A stretch of DNA of 64,000 nucleotides from UBA11891 sp049890035 (GTDB lineage: Bacteria > Bacteroidota > Bacteroidia > Flavobacteriales > Flavobacteriaceae). Made by a program: the position numbers and the translations under genes. The stretch's first letter is position 1. Each line of letters begins with the position of its first letter. Positions 26,623-36,113 of this stretch are shown here, one piece after another. The notes under the pieces are model-generated. The model had not been told where the DNA came from. It saw only the letters and a list, made by a program, of their open reading frames with translations, and did no database searches. Location of the stretch: positions 129,984 through 193,983 of the forward strand of contig JBMHCG010000043.1 in assembly GCA_049890035.1 (NCBI GenBank). Direction: 5' to 3'.

Positions 26623-27831
26623 ATGAAAAATTCTGTACGCCCGACGAATTTTTATGCCGTTGGTATCAGTTACAAAAATGCGGATGCCGCTACGCGTGGC
26701 CAATTTAGTCTTTCTAGGGAACAAGCGAAAGCTCTAATTAGGCAAGCCAAACGCCAAGGGCTAGAAGAAGTGATGCTCAATACAACCTGCAACCGTACCG
26801 AGCTCTACGGATTTGCTGACTCGGATGCTCCGTTGCGAGAGCTGCTTTTGGAATACAGCCAGGGTACAGCAAAGATTTTTGATCGGTTGGGTTACCGACT
26901 TGAAAAAAAACAAGCTATCGATCATATTTTCAAAGTCGGTACGGGTTTGGACAGTCAAATCCTAGGGGATTTCGAAGTAATAGGTCAGTTAAAGAAAAGT
27001 TTTTATCAGTCCAAAAAACAGGGCATGGTCAATGGGCAGTCCGAACGTTTAATCAATGCTGTCATTCAAGCCAGCAAACGTGTTAAAACAGAAACCAAAC
27101 TTTCCAGTGGCGCCACCTCAGTTGCATTCGCAGCCGTGCGTTATATCCTTGAACAACAAAAACAACTAACCGATGCTCAAATTTTACTTTTTGGTACGGG
27201 TAAAATTGGCCGCAATACTTGTGAAAACCTTGTAAAACATACTGAAAACAGTCGAATTGTACTCATCAATAGAACCGAAGAAAAGGCCAATCAAATAGCT
27301 GGGAAATTTGATTTATCCGTTAAACCAATTGAGGCATTAGCTTCTGAGATACGTCAAACCGATATTTTAATTGTAGCTACTGGAGCATCGGAATTTACGA
27401 TCAATGAAGAAATGTTCCCTATTGAGAAACCACTTCTCATTTTGGACCTTTCCATTCCTCGAAACGTTAAGCCGGAAGTAGCGTCTCATCCCATGGTCAC
27501 CCTAGTCCATCTGGATGAATTATCACAAATGACCGACGCTGCTCTACACGAAAGAAAAAAATATGTCCCACAAGCCGAAGCAATCATCGAAGAAGTCAAA
27601 AAAGATTATTTGGAATGGACCCGCTTGCGAAAATTTGCCCCCTTGTTACAAGCATTAAAAGAAAAATGGGGAATCGATCAAATTGAGGCAACGCCCGACC
27701 CTTCCCAACAAAACTTATTAAAAGTCACAGGCCAAATAGCTACATACCTCAGAGAAAACCCCAATAGTGCAGATCATACTGCAGATGTACTGCGCGATTT
27801 GTTTGATCTACAAATACCACCTCATGGATAA
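26623..27831 (+). CDS. hemA: Glutamyl-tRNA reductase
   Basis: 402 residues. Reduces Glu-tRNA(Glu) to glutamate-1-semialdehyde, the first committed step of C5-pathway haem synthesis. The catalytic Cys56 is in the TTCNRTELYG motif. An NADPH-binding Rossmann domain follows around FGTGKIGRNTCENL (near 190). The C-terminal dimerisation helix is present but short compared with enteric homologues. It opens the hemACDEF-B run and overlaps hemC by eight bases. The next enzyme, HemL, is not in this window. Confidence 0.97.
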   Translation: MKNSVRPTNFYAVGISYKNADAATRGQFSLSREQAKALIRQAKRQGLEEVMLNTTCNRTELYGFADSDAPLRELLLEYSQGTAKIFDRLGYRLEKKQAIDHIFKVGTGLDSQILGDFEVIGQLKKSFYQSKKQGMVNGQSERLINAVIQASKRVKTETKLSSGATSVAFAAVRYILEQQKQLTDAQILLFGTGKIGRNTCENLVKHTENSRIVLINRTEEKANQIAGKFDLSVKPIEALASEIRQTDILIVATGASEFTINEEMFPIEKPLLILDLSIPRNVKPEVASHPMVTLVHLDELSQMTDAALHERKKYVPQAEAIIEEVKKDYLEWTRLRKFAPLLQALKEKWGIDQIEATPDPSQQNLLKVTGQIATYLRENPNSADHTADVLRDLFDLQIPPHG

Positions 27832-28735
27832 AGATCCCATTCGTATTGGGACCCGATCAAGCCCTCTGGCCTTATGGCAAGCCCAATGGGTTGCTACATT
27901 ACTCAAAAGCATACAAATACCGTCCGAATTGGTATTTATCGATAGTGCAGGGGATCAAGATGGTACCCAACCGTTGTATGCTATGAACATCCAAGGAATT
28001 TTTACCAAAGCTTTGGATCAGGCACTCCTAAACAAAGATATTGACATTGCTGTTCATAGCTTTAAAGACGTCCCGACGCAATTGCCAGAAAACATTGAAC
28101 TGGGAACGGTTTTAGAACGGGGCTCCACCACAGATATTCTTGTTTACAACAGTCCACCGGAACAATGGACGGAAACCGAAATTGTAGGTACTTCGAGTTT
28201 GAGAAGGAGTGCTCAGTGGAAAAATCGCTATCCCAAACACCGTTCTGAGATACTGCGGGGAAACGTGCAAAAAAGGCTGCAAACACTGAGTGAAAAAAAA
28301 TGGCTAGGAGCTTTGTTTGCGCAAGCAGGCTTGGAACGTGTGAACCAACTTCCCCCCAATCATTTAGCATTAAACTGGATGCTTCCAGCACCTGCACAAG
28401 GTGCCGTTTGTGTTGTCATGAGAAACGAAGAGCCCGAACTGCAATTAAAATTAAAGAGTTTGGGATGCGAAACAACCTTCAAGGCAACCGACCAAGAACG
28501 AATTTTTTTACGCCTGTTGGAAGGAGGATGTACGGCACCCATCGGAGCATGTATAGAACCCGTTCCAAATGGATGGTTTTTTAGGGGGGGGGTATTTGCT
28601 CTTGATGGAAGTGAGAAAGTAACCTTCGAGAAATATTTCCCCTCCAAAGAATGGCAAACCATTGGAGAAAGGGCTGCCGAATACGTTCTTCAAAATGGTG
28701 GAGAAAGTCTGATGAAAGCCTTTAAAAAAAGCTAA
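27824..28735 (+). CDS. hemC: Porphobilinogen deaminase (hydroxymethylbilane synthase)
   Basis: 303 residues from the ATG at 27824, giving the family start MDKDPIRIGTRSSPLALWQA; a longer frame inside hemA is not conserved. Polymerises four porphobilinogens. The cofactor-bearing Cys is in LLEGGCTAPIGA near residue 235; the HSFKDVPTQLP motif near 80 is typical. Overlaps the end of hemA and is followed by hemD after two bases. Confidence 0.97.
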   Translation: MDKDPIRIGTRSSPLALWQAQWVATLLKSIQIPSELVFIDSAGDQDGTQPLYAMNIQGIFTKALDQALLNKDIDIAVHSFKDVPTQLPENIELGTVLERGSTTDILVYNSPPEQWTETEIVGTSSLRRSAQWKNRYPKHRSEILRGNVQKRLQTLSEKKWLGALFAQAGLERVNQLPPNHLALNWMLPAPAQGAVCVVMRNEEPELQLKLKSLGCETTFKATDQERIFLRLLEGGCTAPIGACIEPVPNGWFFRGGVFALDGSEKVTFEKYFPSKEWQTIGERAAEYVLQNGGESLMKAFKKS

Positions 28736-28737
28736 GT

Positions 28738-29403
28738 ATGCGACTTCTGGCAACCAAAATATTGGATTTTCCGTTCAAGCAACGTTTGCTTATGAAAGAC
28801 TTTTCTCTCGTAGAATACCCTTTTATTCGGATCAAACCCCTTCGGTACAACCCAAAAAAGCCTACTGATGCCATTCTTGTGAGTAGCCAAAATGCAGCCC
28901 GTCTCTTCTTTGACTACCACCCCATAGAAACTCTATCCCCTAAAACACAGTTTTTTTGTGTGGGTAGTCAAACCACGAAACTAATTGAATCCCGCCAAGG
29001 GAAGGTGACTGTAACTGCGTTGAATGCACAGGAGCTAGCACTTCGGATAATCAAAGAATACAGCCACTTGACTTTCTGTTTTGCCTGTGGAAGAAAACGG
29101 CTTCCGACCCTGGAAACTGAATTGGCCAAAGCCAACATCGCTCTATCCCTACACGAACTTTACGATACGCATATTGTATCGCATCAATTGAATACAGATT
29201 TTGATGGTGTCTTATTTTACAGTCCCTCTGCTGTGGAAGGGTTTTTAACCTTGAATCGTCTGAAAAATACCCACTCCTTCTGTATTGGTCCTACTACAGC
29301 CGCAGCCTTGGAACCCCATACTTCCTTTTACAGTGTTGCCAAAAAGCCGAATAATAACTCTCTTTTTCTGGAAATTATGAACCATTATTATGCCAAAAAA
29401 TGA
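28738..29403 (+). CDS. hemD: Uroporphyrinogen-III synthase
   Basis: 221 residues. Weakly conserved family, called from the two-domain layout with the DAILVSSQNAAR motif near residue 42, the GVLFYSPSAVEGFL motif near 160 and CIGPTTAAAL near 184, and from its place between hemC and hemE. Cyclises and inverts the last ring of hydroxymethylbilane. Overlaps hemE by 14 bases. Confidence 0.92.
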   Translation: MRLLATKILDFPFKQRLLMKDFSLVEYPFIRIKPLRYNPKKPTDAILVSSQNAARLFFDYHPIETLSPKTQFFCVGSQTTKLIESRQGKVTVTALNAQELALRIIKEYSHLTFCFACGRKRLPTLETELAKANIALSLHELYDTHIVSHQLNTDFDGVLFYSPSAVEGFLTLNRLKNTHSFCIGPTTAAALEPHTSFYSVAKKPNNNSLFLEIMNHYYAKK

Positions 29404-30412
29404 TCTTTTTCTCCATGCATTAGCTGGAAAACCTGTCTCTCGACCTCCTGTCTGGATGATGCGCCAAGCAGGTCGTTATCTTCCTGATTTCATGAGGCTA
29501 AAACAACGATATGATTTTTTTACTCGCTGTCAGACACCCGAGCTGGCTGCCGAGATTACGGTCATGCCCATCAACCAAATAGGTACGGATGCAGCCATCC
29601 TTTTCAGTGACATCTTAGTCGTCTTACAAGCGATGAACATCCCTGTGGAAATGAAAGAGAGTGTGGGGCCTTGGATTCCTGATCCCATACGAAACGAAAG
29701 TGACTTGGAGCGTGTTATTGTCCCCGATGTTGAAGACGCTTTGGATTATGTCTACGGAGCCATAGATCAGACTCTAGCCTTGTTGGATGACCGTGTTCCC
29801 TTGATTGGTTTTGCAGGATCGCCCTGGACTTTGTTGTGTTATGCCGTTCAGGGTCAAGGTTCCAAAACCTTTGACAAAGCCAAAGCATTTTGCTTTACAC
29901 AGCCTGATCTGGCGCATCACTTGCTGCAAAAAATTACGGATACGACTATTGCCTACCTAAAAAAGAAAATACAACACGGTGTCCATGCCGTCCAATTATT
30001 TGATTCTTGGGGGGGATTGCTCTCCCCAACAGACTATCAAACTTTTTCCTGGTCCTATCTCCAACAAATTGTAACAGCATTAAAGGATCATATCCCAGTC
30101 ATCATTTTTGGAAAAGGCTGTTGGTATGCTTTGCGTGAGATGAGCCAATCGGGTGCTGCTGCTTTGGGTGTCGATTGGACTTGTTCTGCAGAAAATGCGC
30201 GCTATTTGAGTGGGGGTCAGATTACATTACAAGGAAATTATGATCCAGCACGACTTTTGTCTCCCGTCTCAGTCATTCAACAAGATGTTCAGGATATGAT
30301 TCGCGCTTTTGGAAAAGATCGTTATATTGTGAATCTAGGTCATGGAATCCTTCCTAATATTCCAGTTTCTCATGCAAAGGCCTTTGTCGAAGCTGTAAAA
30401 AATTTCGAATGA
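29390..30412 (+). CDS. hemE: Uroporphyrinogen decarboxylase
   Basis: 340 residues, full length. Removes four acetate carboxyls from uroporphyrinogen III. The N-terminal signature RPPVWMMRQAGRYLP and the GFAGSPWTL motif are present, as is GLGHGILP-type NLGHGILPN near the C-terminus. The TGA stop is two bases before the GTG of hemF. Confidence 0.97.
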   Translation: MPKNDLFLHALAGKPVSRPPVWMMRQAGRYLPDFMRLKQRYDFFTRCQTPELAAEITVMPINQIGTDAAILFSDILVVLQAMNIPVEMKESVGPWIPDPIRNESDLERVIVPDVEDALDYVYGAIDQTLALLDDRVPLIGFAGSPWTLLCYAVQGQGSKTFDKAKAFCFTQPDLAHHLLQKITDTTIAYLKKKIQHGVHAVQLFDSWGGLLSPTDYQTFSWSYLQQIVTALKDHIPVIIFGKGCWYALREMSQSGAAALGVDWTCSAENARYLSGGQITLQGNYDPARLLSPVSVIQQDVQDMIRAFGKDRYIVNLGHGILPNIPVSHAKAFVEAVKNFE

Positions 30413-30413
30413 C

Positions 30414-31316
30414 GTGAAAGAAAAATTTTACCCTTACATTGTTCAACTGCAAGATCAGATTACAAAAAAACTTGAATCTTTAGACCATTTGGGAAAATTT
30501 AAAGAAGAGAAATGGGAGCGACCTGGCGGAGGAGGTGGGCAGACCCGTGTACTTGAAGGAGGGGCCGTTTTTGAAAAAGCAGGGGTCAATATTTCTGCGG
30601 TACATGGTACCTTACCACCTAGCATGCAGGCCTATTTAAAAGTAGCAGAAGCTACCTTTTATGCCTGTGGATTGAGTTTAGTTATTCACCCCAAAAACCC
30701 AATGATTCCTACTGTTCATGCAAACTTTCGCTACTTTGAAATGTATGACACCAATGGGATGCTAAAAGATCAATGGTTCGGTGGTGGGATGGATCTAACC
30801 CCTTACTATCTGTTTGAGGAGGATGTTCAACATTTTCATCAATGCTGTAAAAATAGCTGCGACGCTTTTAACACGAAATTTTATTCCGATTACAAGGAAG
30901 CTTGCGATCGCTATTTTTGGAACGCACACCGCAACGAAGCACGTGGTGTCGGGGGCTTGTTTTTTGACTATTTAAAGCCCACAGCCAACGTTACATTGGA
31001 AGACCGATATAAATTTGTAACCACAGTAGGGGACTCTTTTCTAAATGCCTATGTCCCAATCGTACAGAAACGGAAAGACTATCGGTATACTCCGCAACAG
31101 CGAATGTGGCAAGAAATAAGAAGAGGTCGGTATGTTGAATTCAATCTCATTCATGACAAAGGAACTTTATTTGGTTTGCAAACCAAAGGACGTATTGAGA
31201 GTATCCTGATGAGCTTGCCAGCACATGTTCAGTGGAAATACGACTACCACCCAACACCCAACAGTGAGGAGGCAGCGTTGATTGAAGTATTGAAATCACC
31301 TAAAAATTGGGTGTAA
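30414..31316 (+). CDS. hemF: Coproporphyrinogen III oxidase, oxygen-dependent
   Basis: 300 residues from a GTG start right after the hemE stop. Converts coproporphyrinogen III to protoporphyrinogen IX using O2. Family landmarks: WERPGGGGGQTRVLEGG near 35, NPMIPTVHANFRYFE near 100, WFGGGMDLTPYY near 125 and RGRYVEFNLIHDKGT near 235. The oxygen-dependent form fits an aerobic lifestyle; no hemN is in the window. Confidence 0.97.
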   Translation: MKEKFYPYIVQLQDQITKKLESLDHLGKFKEEKWERPGGGGGQTRVLEGGAVFEKAGVNISAVHGTLPPSMQAYLKVAEATFYACGLSLVIHPKNPMIPTVHANFRYFEMYDTNGMLKDQWFGGGMDLTPYYLFEEDVQHFHQCCKNSCDAFNTKFYSDYKEACDRYFWNAHRNEARGVGGLFFDYLKPTANVTLEDRYKFVTTVGDSFLNAYVPIVQKRKDYRYTPQQRMWQEIRRGRYVEFNLIHDKGTLFGLQTKGRIESILMSLPAHVQWKYDYHPTPNSEEAALIEVLKSPKNWV

Positions 31317-31338
31317 ACGAACTTAAAATAAAACCTAA

Positions 31339-32649
31339 ATGGGGACGAAGCAAATTCTAATTGCTATACCGCTACTAATTATTTTTTCGTATTTGTTCGA
31401 TGCTTTTTCAAGACGAACAAAATTCCCATCAGTCTTATTGCTTTTGGGTACAGGAATGCTGGCAAGAGCTTTGGCGGATTGGTATGGGTTTGCAGGCTTG
31501 GAGATACTGACTGAACTAATTGCCGTTTTGGGAACCATCGGGTTGATCCTTATTGTTCTTGAAGGGGCTTTGGAACTCCAAATAAAAAAGAAAAACCTCG
31601 GCATTTTATTGTCTGGCTTCTTTGCTGCCTTGGTGATCTTAATTGCCAATATTTGGATTGTTAGTCAATTGATTACCTTATTGACCGGAGTCGCTACAGC
31701 AGTTTCCATCCTTTTAGCGGTCCCCCTTTCCATTATTAGTAGTGCTGTGGCTATTCCATCAGCAGCCGGCTTGATGCAACACGATCGAGAGTTTATTGTG
31801 TATGAATCAACCTTTTCTGATATTTTGGGAATTTTGATTTTTAATTATGCCCTTGGACAGTATTACAAAGAAGAATCCCTGATGACTGCAGCTCCTCTTT
31901 TCCAGCTGGGTTTGCAACTGGTCGGAATCGTACTGCTTTCTTTGCTTATCGCTTTTTCATTGTTTCAACTCCTGCAACGGATTACACATCATGTAAAATT
32001 TTTCCTAATCCTTGCGTTGTTGATTCTTTTGTATACTCTTGGAAAATATCTGCATCTTCCTGCTTTGGTTACAATTTTTATTTTCGGTCTGTTCCTAGGG
32101 AATATTCAAACTCTTTTTCCGAAAATTTTAACCCAATTTGTCAATCCAGAAAAAATAAAAAATGATCTGCACGAATTTCATGTACTTACCGGCGAGTCAA
32201 CCTTTCTGGTGCGAACTTTTTTCTTTTTATTTTTTGGGTTTTCCATTACCCTTGACACTTTTTTAGCTGTAGAACCCTATTTTTATGGATTGCTGATTTT
32301 GGTTGCCATGTTCGGGATTCGGTATCTTTATTTTGGTGCCGTCCAACTGCGTTGGCAACCCAATAAGCGTGTTTTTTTGTCTCCACGTGGTTTGATTAGT
32401 ATTCTTCTTTTTTTTCAATTACAGGAAAGTCAAATTCCTGAGCTTCAAAATCAAGCCATTGACGAAAAGGTATTGTTGATTGTTATTATCTTTTCTATGT
32501 TGGTAATGCTGCTGGGAACCATCCGTAACCAAACAGTTACGGATGATTCCAACATTGAATTTACCATTACCAACCCCGACCCAGAACTACCTACAGAAAA
32601 TGATTCTCATAACCAAACCCACCAGTATGTACCCCCACCAGAGAAATAG
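31339..32649 (+). CDS. CPA-type cation:proton antiporter
   Basis: 436 residues with about twelve membrane helices. The N-terminal fold and the RRTKFPSVLLLLGTGMLA and LILIVLEGALEL segments match the Na+/H+ exchanger (CPA) superfamily. The C-terminus is a short, polar, Asn/Pro-rich cytoplasmic tail. It moves Na+ or K+ against H+. It sits 22 bases after hemF and overlaps hemB by 23 bases, so it belongs to the haem transcription unit; why is unclear. Confidence 0.85.
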   Translation: MGTKQILIAIPLLIIFSYLFDAFSRRTKFPSVLLLLGTGMLARALADWYGFAGLEILTELIAVLGTIGLILIVLEGALELQIKKKNLGILLSGFFAALVILIANIWIVSQLITLLTGVATAVSILLAVPLSIISSAVAIPSAAGLMQHDREFIVYESTFSDILGILIFNYALGQYYKEESLMTAAPLFQLGLQLVGIVLLSLLIAFSLFQLLQRITHHVKFFLILALLILLYTLGKYLHLPALVTIFIFGLFLGNIQTLFPKILTQFVNPEKIKNDLHEFHVLTGESTFLVRTFFFLFFGFSITLDTFLAVEPYFYGLLILVAMFGIRYLYFGAVQLRWQPNKRVFLSPRGLISILLFFQLQESQIPELQNQAIDEKVLLIVIIFSMLVMLLGTIRNQTVTDDSNIEFTITNPDPELPTENDSHNQTHQYVPPPEK

Positions 32650-33610
32650 ACGCTTGCGAAGCAGTGAAAGTCTACGTCAACTGATACGTGAATTTCACCT
32701 AACACCCCACGATTTCATTGTGCCGCTCTTTGTCATAGAAGGCACTAATAAAAAAGAAGAAATCCCTTCAATGCCGGGTTATTATCGTTTGACTCTTGAT
32801 CTTCTAGAAATTGAAATTCGAGAACTATGGGACTTGGGGTTGCGTGCAGTACTCCTTTTCGTAAAAGTCCCCGATGCAAAGAAAGACAATCAAGGTAATG
32901 AGGCCCTTAATTCTGAAGGGCTGATGCAGCAAGCGATTCGAAGGGTGAAAAAAACCACCCCAGAAATGGTTGTCATGACCGATGTTGCCTTGGATCCTTA
33001 CTCCAATTATGGTCATGATGGTATTGTAGAAAATGGTTTGATTGTGAATGACCCAACAACAGAAGTATTAGCCGCAATGGCACTTTCACATGCAGTGGCA
33101 GGTGCCGATATCGTTGCGCCAAGTGATATGATGGATGGACGCATCGGACGAATTCGTCAAACTCTTGAAAAAGAAAACCATACGCATGTTGGAATACTCA
33201 GTTATAGTGCCAAATACGCCTCCTCTTTTTACGGCCCTTTTCGTGATGCCTTGAACTCAGCACCCGGTTTTGGAGATAAAAAAACCTATCAAATGGACTT
33301 TGCCAACCGATTTGATGCATTGACAGAAAGCAAACGGGATGTGGCCGAGGGTGCTGATCTGATAATGATCAAACCTGGAATGCCTTATCTAGATATCGTT
33401 TTTGAACTCAAACAGCACCTTCAAGTGCCTATAGCAGTCTACCAGGTCAGTGGTGAATATGCCATGCTCAAAGCAGCCGCTGAAAAGGGATGGCTTGACT
33501 ATGAAAAAATAATGTTAGAACAACTTATTGCATTCAAAAGGGCTGGAGCCTCTCTGATTGCTTCCTATCATGCCAAAGAAGTCGCTCAATGGTACCTGAA
33601 GACAAAATAA
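32627..33610 (+). CDS. hemB: Delta-aminolevulinic acid dehydratase (porphobilinogen synthase)
   Basis: 327 residues from the ATG at 32627 (MYPHQRNRRLRSSESL, the family start); earlier in-frame ATGs lie deeper inside the antiporter gene. Joins two ALA to porphobilinogen. Active-site lysines are in LSYSAKYASSFYG and LIMIKPGMPYLD; APSDMMDGRIGRIR is the substrate loop. The region DVALDPYSNYGHDG lacks the three Cys of zinc enzymes and so is of the magnesium-dependent, Pseudomonas-like type. Last gene of the hem run. Confidence 0.97.
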   Translation: MYPHQRNRRLRSSESLRQLIREFHLTPHDFIVPLFVIEGTNKKEEIPSMPGYYRLTLDLLEIEIRELWDLGLRAVLLFVKVPDAKKDNQGNEALNSEGLMQQAIRRVKKTTPEMVVMTDVALDPYSNYGHDGIVENGLIVNDPTTEVLAAMALSHAVAGADIVAPSDMMDGRIGRIRQTLEKENHTHVGILSYSAKYASSFYGPFRDALNSAPGFGDKKTYQMDFANRFDALTESKRDVAEGADLIMIKPGMPYLDIVFELKQHLQVPIAVYQVSGEYAMLKAAAEKGWLDYEKIMLEQLIAFKRAGASLIASYHAKEVAQWYLKTK

Positions 33611-33677
33611 ATACTACATAAAGATACGATTGTACGAACTTTTTGGCTACGCAAGCGTTTTACAGTTTGCTATATGT

Positions 33678-34403
33678 TTATTGAAGCCAGTGCTTCTTTT
33701 TTAATGATTGTATTACCTCCCGCTCTATGTTTTCCGGGATAAAATAATACAAAGGAGCATCTCCTTGTTGCTGAAACAAAATAAAAGATCCCTGCTCCCC
33801 ATCCTTTAATAGTTTAATTTTTTTCCGTGTTGCGGTCAAAAAATATCCTTTTTTGAGTTGATGCGTGGCAATACCATTTACCCTGCGACGGAGTTGGGGA
33901 AGAGAATCAACCAAAATGGTTCTTGTTTTGGAACGGATAAGGGTACCTCCATACACCCCTGATATGTCAATACGATCCATTTCTATTCGCATTGTATTAG
34001 GTTGGTTCGCATAATACATGCCTCCCCCAATACCTAGAATAGTAAGGATCAAAACTACCATTCCTATGAAGTATGCTAGGGGTTTTTGTGTCCCCTTCGA
34101 ATAAAACTTTTGCCCAACCCAAAGGATATACATGTAAAAGAAGAGTGGGTAAAAGACCAACCAATAAAAAGGAGCATCCCCTGGGAATTTCCAATAAAGA
34201 TATAGTCCAACGAAAAATGTACTTATGGCTAAAAAGAGATGTGATTGTTTAAAAAAATGAAGGAAGGGTATCAGTTCAAATTGAGCCTTCTCTTTATCCG
34301 ATAAAGTGTTGTAACCGCTTAGTAAATAGGGCGCATTCCGCTCATTAATAACAAGTCCAATAAATAAAAATACGCCACTTAATATTGACAATACTGCAAC
34401 CAT
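33678..34403 (-). CDS. DUF3784-like membrane protein with C-terminal PH-like domain
   Basis: 241 residues. Four membrane helices are visible: about 2-18, 54-72, 80-95 and 110-128. The N-terminal region with LLSGYNTLSDKEKAQFE between helices 1 and 2 resembles DUF3784. The last 110 residues are soluble with alternating hydrophobic strands (IEMDRIDISGVYGG onward), resembling a bacterial PH-like domain. Function unknown. It is convergent with hemB and divergent from the MGMT gene. Confidence 0.65.
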   Translation of the reverse strand: MVAVLSILSGVFLFIGLVINERNAPYLLSGYNTLSDKEKAQFELIPFLHFFKQSHLFLAISTFFVGLYLYWKFPGDAPFYWLVFYPLFFYMYILWVGQKFYSKGTQKPLAYFIGMVVLILTILGIGGGMYYANQPNTMRIEMDRIDISGVYGGTLIRSKTRTILVDSLPQLRRRVNGIATHQLKKGYFLTATRKKIKLLKDGEQGSFILFQQQGDAPLYYFIPENIEREVIQSLKKKHWLQ

Positions 34404-34460
34404 TTGTGCATTTTGTTTAACTTTACAGGATAGCCATTAACTGCATTATTTTCTGAAACA

Positions 34461-34934
34461 ATGAATACAACCTTTTATAACAGTCCATTAGGTTGGCTTG
34501 AGATCATTGCAAATAGTAGTGGTGTTACCAATATTCATTTTCTAGAAGATGCCCCGCAGTCCCTTCCTGATTCTTCTCCTTTTCTAAAACTAGTAGTCCA
34601 ACAATTAGACAACTACTTCCATCATAAAGATAAATTATTTTCTTTTCCTATGAATCCTGACGGCTCCGATTTTCAAATTCGAGTCTGGGAATTATTACAA
34701 CAGATACCTTATGGCACGACTTTGCCCTATTTAAAAGTGGCTCAAAAGTTTGGAGATACGAAAAAAGTCCGAGCCATAGCGGGTGCTATTGCTAAAAATC
34801 CGATTCTCATTGCCATTCCTTGCCATCGTATCATAGGGAGTGACCGAAGTTTGGTGGGGTATTCTGGGGGGCTGGATAGAAAAAGACAGCTCTTGGAACT
34901 TGAAGGGTTTCCAAAACAAAAAACCTTATTTTAG
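34461..34934 (+). CDS. ogt: Methylated-DNA-[protein]-cysteine S-methyltransferase
   Basis: 157 residues. Removes methyl groups from O6-methylguanine onto its own Cys121 in the IPCHRIIG motif. The DNA-binding helix-turn-helix region (QIPYGTTLPYLKVAQKFG, RAIAGAIAKNP) is complete and the C-terminal GGLDRKRQLLELEG is typical. It lacks the AraC-type N-terminal half of Ada, so it is an Ogt-type enzyme. The serine hydrolase gene follows after 21 bases. Confidence 0.95.
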   Translation: MNTTFYNSPLGWLEIIANSSGVTNIHFLEDAPQSLPDSSPFLKLVVQQLDNYFHHKDKLFSFPMNPDGSDFQIRVWELLQQIPYGTTLPYLKVAQKFGDTKKVRAIAGAIAKNPILIAIPCHRIIGSDRSLVGYSGGLDRKRQLLELEGFPKQKTLF

Positions 34935-34955
34935 AAGAAAATTTGATTTTGGTTT

Positions 34956-36113
34956 ATGAGAAAAAAAATCATATCCGTAGGCATTGGCATTGCCTTTTCC
35001 TATGGACTCCTTTTTGTGTCGGGCTATGACTGGTTTTTGCGGGGCTTGTCGGTAATTTATTTGACCGGTCATGATACGGCTTTTTTGGATGACTACAAGC
35101 ATTTCGACAACCGAACGGTAAAAGCTGCTGATATGGCCCAACCCTGGCCTCAACACCAACAATACAATCAGCTACCAACACCCGACTCGCTTGAAGCTTA
35201 TCACGAAAAAACCAAGACTGTTGCCTTTTTGATCATACAAAACGACAGTATACTGCATGAAAAATATTACCGGGGCTATGGTCCTGACACCCAGTCAAAT
35301 TCTTTTTCAGTTGTTAAGAGTATGGTTTCCGCACTCTTGGGCAAGTCTGTGATGGATGGTTACGTAAAAAATCTGGACCAAAAAGTAAAAGATTTTATCC
35401 CCGAACTCAAAGGACCCTATGCCGACCAAGTGACCTTAGGGGACCTTTCCTCAATGGCTTCCGGCATGCAATGGGATGAAAAGTACTACAATCCATTTTC
35501 TGTTACTGCAGCAGCATATTTTGTTTCCGATTTACCTCAACTCATCCTTGATCAGCCAATTGAACAGGAACCTGGAAAAGCGTTTCGCTATAAAAGTGGA
35601 GCCACACAATTGTTGGGAATTGCCCTCCATCGCGCCACGAAAAAAACATTGAGTGACTACTTATCCGAGAGTTTTTGGCAACCGATGGGTACAGAACATG
35701 ACGCATTGTGGGAATTGGATTCGGAAGCCAGTGGCATGGAAAAGGCCTATTGTTGCTTTGCCAGTAATGCCCGTGATTTTGCCCGTTTTGGCAAACTCTA
35801 TAAAGACCATGGCAAGTGGAACAATACCGTCTTATTGGATTCAACATTTATCGCAAAATCAGTACGCCCTCGTTTTGAATCCAGCCCAGAATACGGCTAT
35901 GGTTGGTGGCTGGAAACCTACAAAGAGCATCGGGTCTATATGGAACGAGGGCACTTAGGTCAATACATCATGGTTTTTCCAGATCTGGATCTTATTACGG
36001 TTCGTTTGGGTGAACTTAAAGGGGATCCGCTGGAAGGCAAACCCTATACAGAAGATATATATATTTACATGGATGCCGCTTTAGCCATGGCTGGAAATGT
36101 TACAAAAAATTAA
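34956..36113 (+). CDS. Serine hydrolase, class C beta-lactamase fold
   Basis: 385 residues. An N-terminal hydrophobic segment (about 4-24) anchors or exports it. The SxxK nucleophile motif is SVVK with Ser118 and Lys121, followed by GKSV and a QVTLGDLSSMASGM helix typical of the beta-lactamase/esterase EstB type. The YxN-like Tyr is probably in the KYYNPFS region and the HxG motif in ERGHLGQY near the C-terminus. Substrate unknown; may be an esterase or peptidase. Overlaps the next gene by 17 bases. Confidence 0.85.
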   Translation: MRKKIISVGIGIAFSYGLLFVSGYDWFLRGLSVIYLTGHDTAFLDDYKHFDNRTVKAADMAQPWPQHQQYNQLPTPDSLEAYHEKTKTVAFLIIQNDSILHEKYYRGYGPDTQSNSFSVVKSMVSALLGKSVMDGYVKNLDQKVKDFIPELKGPYADQVTLGDLSSMASGMQWDEKYYNPFSVTAAAYFVSDLPQLILDQPIEQEPGKAFRYKSGATQLLGIALHRATKKTLSDYLSESFWQPMGTEHDALWELDSEASGMEKAYCCFASNARDFARFGKLYKDHGKWNNTVLLDSTFIAKSVRPRFESSPEYGYGWWLETYKEHRVYMERGHLGQYIMVFPDLDLITVRLGELKGDPLEGKPYTEDIYIYMDAALAMAGNVTKN

